64,000 bases of DNA from Sedimenticola hydrogenitrophicus (GCF_029017505.1 NZ_JAQGEI010000028.1:1-64000); one strand, 5' to 3'; counted from the first letter of the stretch, positions 16,823-25,465 are shown. Notes: a model not told the origin generated them from the letters alone. Made by a program: numbers and translations.

Positions 16823-19717
16823 TTACGCTTTGCTGATCTTGCACAGGCTACACTTGGTCTCCTGCATCTGGGTCACCGAATCATAGCCGTAGGTCATGGC
16901 CGTGTTGGCGGCCTCGCCCAGGACGAAGGGGGCAGCCCCCTCGGGATACTTGGAGCGCAGGTCCTTGCCCTCAAAGCGGCCACCGAAGTGGAACGGCAAG
17001 AAGGCCACACCGGCGGCGACCCGGCGGGTGACCTGGGCCTTCACCCTGAGCCGGGCACCCTCGGCGCCCTCAACCCAGACATCGTCACCATCCCGCACCC
17101 CGGCGTTGTTGGCGTCGCGCGGATTGATCTCCACGAACATCTCCTGCTGCAGCTCCGCCAGCCAGGGGTTGGAGCGGGTCTCGTCGCCACCGCCCTCGTA
17201 CTCCACCAGACGACCGGAAGTGAGGATCAGCGGGTAGTCCTTGGAGTAATCCTTGGCCTGAATCGACGCATAGCGCACCGGCAGGCGATAGAACGACTTG
17301 CGGTCCTCATAGGTGGGATACTTCTCCACCAGATCACGCCGGCTGGTGTAGAGCGGCTCGCGGTGGATCGGTACCGGATCGGGGAAGGTCCAGACCACGG
17401 TACGCGCCTTGGCGTTGCCGAACGGCGCACAGCCATGCTTGATGGCGACCCGCTGGATGCCGCCCGAGAGATCGGTCTTCCAGTTCTTGCCCTCGGCCAG
17501 CTGCTGCTCTTCCGCGCTCAGGTCGTTCCACCAGCCCAGCTTCTTCAGCAGCTTGTCGGTGAACTCGGGATAGCCGTCCTTGATTTCGGATCCCTTGGAG
17601 TAGGAACCATTGGCCAGCAGGCTCTCGCCGTTACGCTCCACGCCGAACCGGGCGCGGAAGGTGAGACCACCCTCCGCCACCGTCTTGCTGGTATCGTAGA
17701 GGTTGGGCGTACCCGGGTGTCCCATCCCGGCGGTTCCCCAGCAGGGCCAGGGCAGTCCGTAATACTCGCCGTCGCAGGCTCCGCCCTCCGCCAACAGGGT
17801 ATCGTAGTTGAAGGTGCCCCAGTTCTCCTGCTGCTTCTTCAGACGCTCCGGGCTCTGGCCGGTATAGCCGATGGTCCACATGCCGCGGTTGAACTCGCGG
17901 GTGATATCCTCGATCAGCGGCTCCTCGCCATTGACCTGGATGTTTTTCACCAATTCGCCGTCAAAACCGAGCTTCCGGGCGAACTTGTACATGATGGTCT
18001 GATCGGGCAGTGACTCGAACAGCGGCTCGATCACCTTGTTACGCCACTGCAGTGAGCGGTTGGAGGCGGTGACCGAGCCCGAGGTCTCGAACTGGGTCGC
18101 CGCCGGCAACAGATAGACCCCGTCGGTGCGATCGTGCATCACCGCGGAGACCGTGGGATAGGGATCGACAATCACCAGCATGTCCAGCTTCTCCATGGCG
18201 CTCTTCATCTCCTTGCCACGGGTCTGGCTGTTGGGGGCATGGCCCCAGAACACCATCGCCTTCACATTGTCCTTCTGCGCGATATTCGCCTTATCCTCCA
18301 GCACCCCGTCGATCCAGCGCGAAACCGGGATGCCGTTGGTGTGCATGGTGCTGATATCCTTGCCCTTGCTCTGCTCGTAGCTGGCCGGGTCGAATCGCCC
18401 CTTGAGCCACTCGAAATCCACATCCCAGACCTTGGCCCAGTGTTTCCATGAACCCTCGGCGAGGCCGTAATAACCCGGCAGGGTATGGGAGAGCACACCG
18501 AGGTCGGTGGCCCCCTGCACATTGTCATGGCCGCGGAAGATATTAGTGCCGCCACCGGAGACGCCCACATTGCCCAGCGCCAGCTGGAAGATGCAGTAGG
18601 CGCGGGTATTGTTGTTGCCGATGGTGTGCTGGGTTCCTCCCATGCACCAGATCAGGGTGCCCGGGCGGTTATCCGCCATGGTCTTGACCGCGGCATATAC
18701 CTGGTGTTCCGGCACCCCGGTCACCCGCTCCACCTCGTCCGGCGTCCATTTGGCCACCTCTTGCTTCACCTCTTCCAGGCCGTACACCCGCTGGTTGATA
18801 TACTCCTTGTCTTCCCAGCCGTTCTGGAAGATGTGCCAGAGCATGCCCCAGATCAGCGGTACGTCGGTTCCGGGGCGCAGCCGCAGATACTGGTCGGCAT
18901 GGGCCGCGGTGCGGGTAAAACGCGGATCGATCACGATCAACGGCGCATTGTTGCGCTCCTTCGCCCGCATAATGTGCTGCAGGGAGACCGGATGGGCCTC
19001 GGCCGGATTACCGCCGATCAGCAGGATCGCCTGCGAGTAATGGATATCGTTATAGGAGTTGGTCATCGCCCCGTAGCCCCAGGTATTGGCGACACCGGCG
19101 ACCGTGGTGGAGTGACAGATACGGGCCTGATGATCCACGTTATTGGTGCCCCACAGGGCGGCGAATTTACGGAACAGATAGGCCTGTTCATTGTTGTGCT
19201 TGGCGGAGCCGAGCCAGTAGACCGAGTCCGGCCCCGAGCTCTCGCGGATCTGCAGCATCTTGTCGCCGATCTCGTTGATCGCCTGATCCCAGCTGATGCG
19301 CGTCCATTTGCCATCCACCAGTTTGGTGGGGTACTTCAGGCGTCGCTCGCCATGCCCATGCTCGCGCACCGAGGCGCCCTTGGCGCAGTGCGAGCCGTGG
19401 CTGAACGGATGGTCGAAGGCCGGCTCCTGGCCGGTCCAGACGCCGTTGCGCACTTCGGCCAGGATGCCGCAGCCGACCGAGCAGTGGGTGCAGATGGTCT
19501 TCACCTGCTGGACCGCCCCGGCGTCGGCGGTTTCGGCCTGCACCCGCTTGATCATGCCGGGCGTATAGCTGCCGGCAAGCACCGCCCCTCCGGCCATCAG
19601 GCTGGAGTTGCGCAGGAAGGTCCGGCGGCTGATGGCAGTGCCGCTGGAGGCAACTTTCCGCTGGTTGTCATCGACCGGTTGCAGCGTGGTCTGATCGGAT
19701 CGTTTAGTCAGTTTCAT
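16823..19717 (-). CDS. fdhA: Formate dehydrogenase catalytic subunit (alpha), molybdopterin type
   Basis: This 964-residue periplasmic molybdo- or tungsto-enzyme oxidises formate to CO2. It has a Tat signal (SRRTFLRNSS, residues 30-39), a [4Fe-4S] set C76, C79, C83, C111, and the active-site pair Cys201-His202 (RICHST); the metal ligand is therefore cysteine, not selenocysteine. Molybdopterin-binding segments and the C-terminal MGD domain (VEINPRDANNAGVRDGD) follow. The start at 19717 has a strong GGGGG ribosome binding site; an upstream in-frame extension of 20 residues lacks one and would precede the Tat signal. It lies 31 bp after a small Tat protein and a TorD-like chaperone, as in Fdh3/Shewanella-type loci. 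Confidence 0.95.
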   Translation of the reverse strand: MKLTKRSDQTTLQPVDDNQRKVASSGTAISRRTFLRNSSLMAGGAVLAGSYTPGMIKRVQAETADAGAVQQVKTICTHCSVGCGILAEVRNGVWTGQEPAFDHPFSHGSHCAKGASVREHGHGERRLKYPTKLVDGKWTRISWDQAINEIGDKMLQIRESSGPDSVYWLGSAKHNNEQAYLFRKFAALWGTNNVDHQARICHSTTVAGVANTWGYGAMTNSYNDIHYSQAILLIGGNPAEAHPVSLQHIMRAKERNNAPLIVIDPRFTRTAAHADQYLRLRPGTDVPLIWGMLWHIFQNGWEDKEYINQRVYGLEEVKQEVAKWTPDEVERVTGVPEHQVYAAVKTMADNRPGTLIWCMGGTQHTIGNNNTRAYCIFQLALGNVGVSGGGTNIFRGHDNVQGATDLGVLSHTLPGYYGLAEGSWKHWAKVWDVDFEWLKGRFDPASYEQSKGKDISTMHTNGIPVSRWIDGVLEDKANIAQKDNVKAMVFWGHAPNSQTRGKEMKSAMEKLDMLVIVDPYPTVSAVMHDRTDGVYLLPAATQFETSGSVTASNRSLQWRNKVIEPLFESLPDQTIMYKFARKLGFDGELVKNIQVNGEEPLIEDITREFNRGMWTIGYTGQSPERLKKQQENWGTFNYDTLLAEGGACDGEYYGLPWPCWGTAGMGHPGTPNLYDTSKTVAEGGLTFRARFGVERNGESLLANGSYSKGSEIKDGYPEFTDKLLKKLGWWNDLSAEEQQLAEGKNWKTDLSGGIQRVAIKHGCAPFGNAKARTVVWTFPDPVPIHREPLYTSRRDLVEKYPTYEDRKSFYRLPVRYASIQAKDYSKDYPLILTSGRLVEYEGGGDETRSNPWLAELQQEMFVEINPRDANNAGVRDGDDVWVEGAEGARLRVKAQVTRRVAAGVAFLPFHFGGRFEGKDLRSKYPEGAAPFVLGEAANTAMTYGYDSVTQMQETKCSLCKISKA

Positions 19718-19748
19718 AGCGTTCCCCCTGATGGGCCGTGGCTGCCGA

Positions 19749-19970
19749 TCAGCTTGCCGTGGATTTGTAATATTCAAGGATGTGCGCGGTCAGGCGATAG
19801 CCCTTCTGCGCCCTGGGTTGTCCTGGGGGTTGTCCCGGGGAGTCGCTATCGGCCGCCACCACCGCACCCGGTATCACCGCGGCCGTAGCCACACCCACAC
19901 CCGCCACCAAAGAACCGCGGATGAAGTTCCGCCGCTCGCTGTTCAGGGCCTTTTTCTGATCATTTTTCAT
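19749..19970 (-). CDS. Small Tat-signal protein of the formate dehydrogenase locus
   Basis: This 73-residue protein has a twin-arginine signal (SERRNFIRGS, about residues 11-20), a hydrophobic stretch to AVVAA (about 40), and a short mature part ending HILEYYKSTAS. Proteins of this kind regularly precede fdhA in respiratory formate dehydrogenase operons of Shewanella and Campylobacter relatives (often called FdhX); they are thought to assist assembly or export. The start at 19970 follows AGGAGAT; eight extra residues upstream are unlikely. Confidence 0.82.
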   Translation of the reverse strand: MKNDQKKALNSERRNFIRGSLVAGVGVATAAVIPGAVVAADSDSPGQPPGQPRAQKGYRLTAHILEYYKSTAS

Positions 19971-20009
19971 TACATCTCCTCCCACCAAGGGCAAACTATA
20001 GAGGGGTCA

Positions 20010-20678
20010 TCAGACCTGCATCGCCAGGTAACGGCTCTCCAGCTCCATATAGGCGACACCAAAGCGACCCACCGCGCGGTAAAACACCGCCGCGCCGGCC
20101 TCGCTCAGGTCGCTGAAAAAGCGCTTCGACCAACCGGCTAGATGCGCATTGAAGAAGCGTGACTGACGGTCGTGGTCGACGGCATCGCCGATCAGCAGCC
20201 GCATCACCTCACAGAGTGCCGCCACGTGATCTTCCGGTTCGTGCACCGCGGGATCCCGTTGCAAGCCCATTGCCGCCAGATCATCCCGCAGACGCCCCAG
20301 CGGCCGCTCCATCAGAAACCCGGTGAGATACCAGGAGCCGTAGGGCACCAGTTCACCCCGGCCCAGGCCGATAAACAGGGCGTGATACTCATCCTTGATC
20401 GCCTCCGGACGACAGCGGCTGGCGGCCAGTCCCAACATGGACATGGAGAGGGCCATCTCGCCGCCGTTCTGATCGATCGCGGCGAACCCGGAAACCCAAT
20501 CCAGCATTGTCTGATCCGGCGGCCGCGCCAGCAGCGAGGCCAACAAACCGTAGGCGCCGGCGCGATATTGCTGCTCCCGGCTCAGTACGCCATCATGGGC
20601 CGGCAGCGGGGCCACCCGGGCTGACGGTTGTTGTTCGAGCAACTCTGTCTGCATCGCCTCGACCTGTTTCGCCATCAC
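20010..20678 (-). CDS. TorD/DmsD-family redox-enzyme chaperone
   Basis: This 222-residue all-helical cytoplasmic protein fits the TorD/DmsD/NarJ chaperone family: YGLLASLLARPPD (about 43), EYHALFIGLGRGELVPYGSWYLTG (about 98-121, split family motif with E-Y-x-x-L-F and P-Y-x-S), and PEDHVAALCEVMRLL (about 151). Such chaperones bind the Tat signal of a molybdoenzyme until its cofactor is loaded. The neighbouring fdhA and the small Tat protein are the obvious clients. The start may be the second ATG (20675). Confidence 0.88.
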   Translation of the reverse strand: MMAKQVEAMQTELLEQQPSARVAPLPAHDGVLSREQQYRAGAYGLLASLLARPPDQTMLDWVSGFAAIDQNGGEMALSMSMLGLAASRCRPEAIKDEYHALFIGLGRGELVPYGSWYLTGFLMERPLGRLRDDLAAMGLQRDPAVHEPEDHVAALCEVMRLLIGDAVDHDRQSRFFNAHLAGWSKRFFSDLSEAGAAVFYRAVGRFGVAYMELESRYLAMQV

Positions 20679-20769
20679 ATCTTCCTCGTTTTAGCTATGA
20701 GCAATGGGCGGGCCAATAGACCCGGTAAAAAAGCGACCATTAGGGAGCGAAATAACCAAGCCCTAGGGA

Positions 20770-22380
20770 CTACTGGAGCCATTTCCCGGTTATCCCCTGG
20801 TCCATGGCCTCCGGATCCTGGGCAATATCCACCACCCGGCAGTCCTGACACATGGTCAGACGGTGCCGCGCCCGGCCATCCTGGAACATCGCGTGCCCCT
20901 CCAGCTTGCGCAGCATGTTCTGGATCACCGAGCGGGTGGCGAAGGGCTTGCCGCACGCCGTGCAGCAGAACGGCGGCTCCTGATGCAGCAGGCGTACCCG
21001 GCTGCGCTCCTCGCGGTTGAACAGCAGTCGCGGGGTGATCCAGATGGCATCCTCGGGGCAGGTGCGGGTGCAGAGTCCGCATTGCACACAGTTGGCCTCG
21101 ATAAAACGCAGCTGAGGCTCATCCTGACCCGACAGCAGCGCCTTGCCGGGGCAGGCGCCGACACAGGCCAGGCAGAGGGTGCAGGCATCCGCCGACACCT
21201 GGGCGGTGCCGAAGGGCGCCCCCACCGTCAGGCTGGCCATCGGCCGGGCCCGGGCGGCCTGTGCGAACAGATGATCGATGGCCATATAGGCGACCTGACG
21301 CTTGCCGCCGTTGGCGGCGAAGTTGGCCGGCTCGATGCCGAGCCGCCCGGTCGCGCCGGCTTCGACCAGATCTGCCACGCCGACCAGGCGGATGGCGTGT
21401 GGCGGATAACCCAGGGCGGCAAGGATCTCCCCGGCAGTGGTGATCTGCTGCTTCACCGCCTGGGCAACCGCCGCCGGCATTCCCCCCTGGTCGAGCAGCA
21501 GCACCGACTCGGCGCCATAGGCCAGCGCGGTCAGCCAGACCTCCAACCCGACACTGGCCAGCTCCTCGATCCGTAGCGGGATCTGGTTGGCCGGCAGTGG
21601 CGGCGGCTCGGCATCGCTAGCCGCGACAAAAACCAGCACCGCCTGGCTCCCCCCCTCCTGCCGATAAGTACGCAGCAGCAGGCGGATCTGTTCCAGGGTG
21701 TCCGCCGGCCGGGGATAACGGTAACGGATCGCGCCGCTGGGGCAGACCGTGGCACAGACGCCACCCCCCTGACAGCGGTGGGCATCCACGGTCACCTGTT
21801 CGATCAGCGAACTGATCGCCTCGGCCGGACAGGCATCGATACAGCGGGTACAGGCGATCTGTCCGGAGCGCCCGTGCGCACAGATCGCGGCGTCGTAACC
21901 GAAGTAGCGCGGTTTGTCGAAAGTACCCACCAGCTCCCTGAGCTGGTCGAGGGCGCGGCTCAGCGCCGGCTCATCGCTGGCGCTCCACAGATACCCCGGC
22001 GGCTTCATCGGCATACCCAGTTGCGGTTCCGCCCCCAGGTCGAGGAGCAGATCCGCCGTCAGCACCTCGGCATTGGGCCGGCCCGGCTCGCCCAGGTGCA
22101 GCGTGAACGCCCCCAGATGCCCGGTGATGTCCAGCGTCCTTCCCGCCAGCGGGATCACCGGCACCCCGGGCAGCTCCTCGCCCGCGGTCAGCAGCACCTG
22201 GGCCCGCAGTGGCGGCTCCAGCCGGGGGGCAAACTCCAGCGCCTCGGCCCCGCCGATGATCACCACCCTCCCCCGCGACTGGTACTCAACCAGATCGGTC
22301 GGTTCCAGCGCCACGCGCCCGATCGCCGCCAGGGCCGCCTCGCGGGCGCGGTTGTTGCGCATCCTAATCTGCTCATTCAT
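20770..22380 (-). CDS. Multi-cluster 4Fe-4S protein of the formate dehydrogenase locus
   Basis: This 536-residue cytoplasmic protein has ferredoxin motifs in two pairs. CTRCIDACP (about 173) and CQGGGVCATVCP (about 197) come first; CTLCLACVGACP (about 398) and CVQCGLCTRTCP (about 431) come later. Between them is a non-cluster domain (about 225-385). A C-terminal CTACGKP (about 470) and CQDCR (about 510) could form a zinc ribbon or an additional metal site. Homologues sit beside fdh chaperone genes in many proteobacteria and are presumed maturation or electron-transfer factors; the function is not established. GGAG precedes the ATG, and that ribosome binding site lies inside the fold-back repeat immediately upstream. 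Confidence 0.75.
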   Translation of the reverse strand: MNEQIRMRNNRAREAALAAIGRVALEPTDLVEYQSRGRVVIIGGAEALEFAPRLEPPLRAQVLLTAGEELPGVPVIPLAGRTLDITGHLGAFTLHLGEPGRPNAEVLTADLLLDLGAEPQLGMPMKPPGYLWSASDEPALSRALDQLRELVGTFDKPRYFGYDAAICAHGRSGQIACTRCIDACPAEAISSLIEQVTVDAHRCQGGGVCATVCPSGAIRYRYPRPADTLEQIRLLLRTYRQEGGSQAVLVFVAASDAEPPPLPANQIPLRIEELASVGLEVWLTALAYGAESVLLLDQGGMPAAVAQAVKQQITTAGEILAALGYPPHAIRLVGVADLVEAGATGRLGIEPANFAANGGKRQVAYMAIDHLFAQAARARPMASLTVGAPFGTAQVSADACTLCLACVGACPGKALLSGQDEPQLRFIEANCVQCGLCTRTCPEDAIWITPRLLFNREERSRVRLLHQEPPFCCTACGKPFATRSVIQNMLRKLEGHAMFQDGRARHRLTMCQDCRVVDIAQDPEAMDQGITGKWLQ

Positions 22381-22384
22381 CCGA

Positions 22385-22650
22385 GTGCTCCGTCAATGTG
22401 ATAATTGCGAGTTCAGTGAGCTTGTCAGCGTTCATGGCAAGGCGCGCCTCGCTGGCAATGGTCGGCTCCCTTGGCAAGAGGCGCAACGCCGTCCATGGGC
22501 GCTGACAAGCTCACCCTTCGGGCGTCCCTGTGGCGTCCCGCAGCCGCGTTGCAGCGCTTGACAAGGGAACCCGACATTGCCGGCGCACTGCGCCTTGCTG
22601 CGAAACGCCACAGGGACGCTGAATCCGTAATTATCACGTTGACGGAGCAC
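22385..22650. repeat. Fold-back repeat with nested inverted arms
   Basis: The outer arms GTGCTCCGTCAATGTGATAA (22386-22405) and the complement of TTATCACGTTGACGGAGCAC (22631-22650) pair almost perfectly. Inner pairs are GAGCTTGTCAGCG with CGCTGACAAGCTC (about 22418-22430 and 22500-22512) and GCGTCCCTGTGGCGT with its complement (about 22522-22619). Inside are a 54-bp repeat (22436-22490) and an inverted relative (about 22548-22600) of the unit at 10310-10363. The left arm contains the ribosome binding site of the minus-strand Fe-S gene. Confidence 0.75.
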
Positions 22651-22682
22651 TGAACTCCTCGATTCAACCGCAAAGAACACAA

Positions 22683-22906
22683 AGTACGCCGTAACTACTC
22701 ACCCGGCCTGAAGGTGATTGGCCTGCCTTGCCGGCCTCACACGGTGGCTTGTATCCTCGAATCCGGCCCCTTTTTCAGCGCCTGCCCAAACTCGCTTCGC
22801 TCAGACAAGGGCAGGCTTGAATCTGAAAAAGGGGCCGGATTCGAGGCGCCACCAAGATCGGCCAACAAGGCAGGCCAATCCCCCCCGTAAGTAGTTACAG
22901 TACGCC
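22683..22906. mobile_element. MITE-like palindromic element with 8-bp target duplication
   Basis: The element spans 22691-22898 (208 bp) and begins GTAACTACT and ends AGTAGTTAC. It is flanked by identical AGTACGCC copies (22683-22690 and 22899-22906). Inside, a perfect 23-bp inverted repeat pairs 22756-22778 with 22823-22845 (CTCGAATCCGGCCCC start), and GCCTGCCC (22780-22787) pairs with GGGCAGGC (22809-22816). There is no room for a transposase. It is inserted within an older repeat whose arms TTCAACCGC(A/G)AAGAAC lie at 22663-22678 and 22994-23009. A similar end (GTAACTACTTACCCC) occurs at 58426-58440. Confidence 0.82.
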
Positions 22907-22921
22907 AAGAGATACTATGGC

Positions 22922-23605
22922 TCATGTCCTGTCCAACCCGTCAGATGAAGGATCGGAAAAATACAAGTCATTGTTTTCCTTCATGTTACTTGCGTTCTTC
23001 GCGGTTGAAATGAAATTTTTGGGTTCATCATCTGCTTCTACCTGTTGCCTGACGCCGGGACCGGCCGTGACGGGGACGGGCTCCGGGCAAGGCGACTCGT
23101 CGCCCTCCATCCCGTTGTCCACCCCATTGTTCACAGCGGCCCCCGACGGGCCTTCATCATCTGGCGCCAGCGCGGCCTTCAGCCGCTCTTCCGCCAGGGC
23201 CAGTTGATGACGCATGTCCGAGGTGACGATATCCCCCAGTGGGGCGAAGCTGGTGAAATCACCGGCATAATCATCCAGGCCGTCACAGACGTTGAAGAGC
23301 TCGCTGTGAAACAGCTTCCGCAGCGCCTGCCGGCGCAACGTCTCGCTCACCTTCTCCGACAGGAAGCCGGTGTAATCGGACGTCTCATCCAGCGACTCCA
23401 GCGGCGGCATGTCGGCATCGGTGGGCGGCGCCTCGCGGACTTCCGCGGGCGCGGGCGCTGCGACGGACTCGCTGGCGGGTTGAGGCGGTGCTGCGGACGC
23501 CTGCTTCAGCCGCGACCAGCGGGAGACAAAATTGTCCGACGCCTGGGCACCCAACGGTGTAGCCGACGGCTGAACATCCACCGCATCCTTGTCTCGGCTA
23601 CTCAT
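22922..23605 (-). CDS. DUF3306 domain protein
   Basis: This 227-residue protein matches DUF3306: an N-terminal SRWSRLK segment (about 28), a proline/alanine-rich linker, the core MPPLESLDETSDYTGFLS (about 66-83) and RRQALRKLFHSELFNVCDGLDDY (residues about 90-112), and a low-complexity tail. It overlaps the DUF3305 gene by 8 bp. DUF3305/DUF3306 pairs are linked to formate dehydrogenase loci; their function is unknown, probably maturation. The last 30 residues or so are encoded by an arm of a dispersed repeat (around 22994-23009), so the native C-terminus may have been altered. Confidence 0.8.
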   Translation of the reverse strand: MSSRDKDAVDVQPSATPLGAQASDNFVSRWSRLKQASAAPPQPASESVAAPAPAEVREAPPTDADMPPLESLDETSDYTGFLSEKVSETLRRQALRKLFHSELFNVCDGLDDYAGDFTSFAPLGDIVTSDMRHQLALAEERLKAALAPDDEGPSGAAVNNGVDNGMEGDESPCPEPVPVTAGPGVRQQVEADDEPKNFISTAKNASNMKENNDLYFSDPSSDGLDRT

Positions 23606-24137
23606 GGCGCGCTGCCTTTATCGCTGGGTCATCGCCCGCCTTGCGCCAGTCGGTCAGGCGGCGTTTTTTCTTCTTTTCCGGTACGTAGTGATCCAGTACA
23701 AACAGTTCACACCAACGGTAAAGCTCCGGCGGCATCGCCACCGCGTAGACCGCCCCATCACCCTCCTGATAGGCGTTGGCCTCATCAAAACTGAGACTGA
23801 CCAGAAAGGGCACAGGCCTGCCCTCCCCGTCCTCTCCGGCAATGACGAAGCATCGAGGGACAGGGGCGCGGAGGTTGTGGTAGTAGCTCTCGCACTCATC
23901 GACATGCAGTCGCAGCCGGAAACCGCTGTGCCGGTACTGGCGTATCTCGCCCTGCTCATGCACCAGGGTTACCGTCCCCGGGGACGCGGACCGCTCCCCT
24001 CGGGTGGCGGTGACACCGACCACTTCCCAGAGTTCATCCTGCCAGGGGCTGTCCGACGGCGACCGCTGCATCAGCACGGAAAGCGAGAATTCGGTTGGGA
24101 CCGGCACACCCGGATCATCCACGGCTTTTTCAGACAT
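23598..24137 (-). CDS. DUF3305 domain protein
   Basis: This 179-residue cytoplasmic protein matches DUF3305: FSLSVLMQRSPSDSPW (about 16-31), the WEVVGV segment (about 36), YHNLRAPVPRCFVI (about 85) and SFDEANAYQEG (about 114). It is translated just before the DUF3306 partner with an 8-bp overlap. Homologues are found next to molybdenum-dependent formate dehydrogenase genes; no biochemical role is known. The start at 24137 follows AGAGGCG; the frame continues 39 bases upstream without such a site. It diverges from moaA. Confidence 0.8.
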   Translation of the reverse strand: MSEKAVDDPGVPVPTEFSLSVLMQRSPSDSPWQDELWEVVGVTATRGERSASPGTVTLVHEQGEIRQYRHSGFRLRLHVDECESYYHNLRAPVPRCFVIAGEDGEGRPVPFLVSLSFDEANAYQEGDGAVYAVAMPPELYRWCELFVLDHYVPEKKKKRRLTDWRKAGDDPAIKAARHE

Positions 24138-24433
24138 GCTAAATCGCCTCTTGGCAGCAACCATTCGAAACTGCACCGCAAGGACCGTACCAGCGGTTGC
24201 AGCGGCCGCTCTGGAGCGGGCGAGGGCAGATCAGCGGCGAAAAAGGAATTTAACGCGTTATGAATTGCGGCAAAATGTCACACCAGGTGATGCTCATTGG
24301 GACAAATGACACCATTTAACGGTCACTTCACCACCCCTGCCACCGGGGCATCATTGCCGCCGCCGCCGGGAAACAAAAAAACCCTAGTAAATAGGTATGG
24401 TATTTGCGGACAGCTGACTCTAAACTCTGGGCT

Positions 24434-25465
24434 ATGTATGAATCAGAGCAGATCAACGAGAGCGGTACGGCAGACCGGCAGCGGCTGATCGACCGTTTTG
24501 GCAGAGAGATTAAATATCTTCGGATCTCGGTAACCGACCGCTGCGACCTGCGCTGCGTCTACTGTATGTCGGAGGATATGGAGTTTGTACCCCGCTCCCA
24601 GCTGCTGACGCTGGAGGAGCTCTACCGCATCGGCAAAACATTCGTCGAGCTGGGGGTCAACAAGATCCGCATCACCGGTGGTGAACCGCTGACCCGGCGC
24701 AACATTATTCAGCTGTTCCGGTCGCTGGGCCAGCTGCAGGGACTGAGTGATTTCACCCTCACTACCAACGGCACCCAGTTGACGAAATATGCCAGGGACC
24801 TCAAGGAGGCCGGCGTCACCCGGATCAATATCAGCCTGGATACCCTGCAGCCGGAGCGCTTCCATGCCATCACCCGCACCGGGGAACTGCAGCGCACCCT
24901 GGATGGTATCGATGCCGCGCTGGATGCCGGCTTCGGACGTATCAAGATCAACTCGGTGATCCTCAAGCATCGCAACCATGATGAGGTGGTCGACCTAGTG
25001 CGGTTCTGCCAGGTGCGCGGCATGGACATCAGTTTCATCGAGGAGATGCCCCTGGGAGTGATCAGCGAGCATGACCGCGCCGAGGCCTACTACTCCAGCG
25101 ACCAGATCCTGCGGGATCTGCAACAACAGTTCTCACTGCTGCCAACCACCGAAACCACCGGCGGCCCGTCGCGTTATTACCGGATCCAGGGTAACGAGAC
25201 CCGGGTCGGCTTCATCTCTCCCCACAGCCACAACTTCTGCGACAGCTGCAACCGGGTGCGCATGACGGCCGAAGGCCGCCTGCTGCTCTGCCTGGGGCAG
25301 GAACACTCCATGGATCTGCGCCGGGTACTGCGGGCCCATCCGCTGGATGATGCGCCGTTACGCGCCGCGATACACGAATCCATGAAGATCAAACCCAAAG
25401 GTCACGACTTTGATCTCACCCGCCAGCCGGTGCTGTTCAGACACATGAACGCCACCGGTGGCTGA
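24434..25465 (+). CDS. moaA: MoaA, GTP 3',8-cyclase (molybdenum cofactor biosynthesis)
   Basis: This 343-residue radical SAM enzyme performs the first step from GTP to molybdopterin. The N-terminal cluster motif CDLRCVYC is at about residues 37-44; the second cluster is CDSCNRVRMTAEGRLLLCL (about 268-286), and the protein ends in the Gly-Gly typical of MoaA. RITGGEPL (about 79) is the SAM-binding GGE region. The first in-frame ATG is 30 bases upstream; 24434 is preferred for length but neither has a strong ribosome binding site. Its placement beside the formate dehydrogenase region fits supply of cofactor to FdhA. Confidence 0.93.
   Translation: MYESEQINESGTADRQRLIDRFGREIKYLRISVTDRCDLRCVYCMSEDMEFVPRSQLLTLEELYRIGKTFVELGVNKIRITGGEPLTRRNIIQLFRSLGQLQGLSDFTLTTNGTQLTKYARDLKEAGVTRINISLDTLQPERFHAITRTGELQRTLDGIDAALDAGFGRIKINSVILKHRNHDEVVDLVRFCQVRGMDISFIEEMPLGVISEHDRAEAYYSSDQILRDLQQQFSLLPTTETTGGPSRYYRIQGNETRVGFISPHSHNFCDSCNRVRMTAEGRLLLCLGQEHSMDLRRVLRAHPLDDAPLRAAIHESMKIKPKGHDFDLTRQPVLFRHMNATGG

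Noticed and set aside
16823-19717. Selenocysteine-containing formate dehydrogenase
   Set aside because: The active-site position is a normal cysteine codon (Cys201) with no in-frame TGA.
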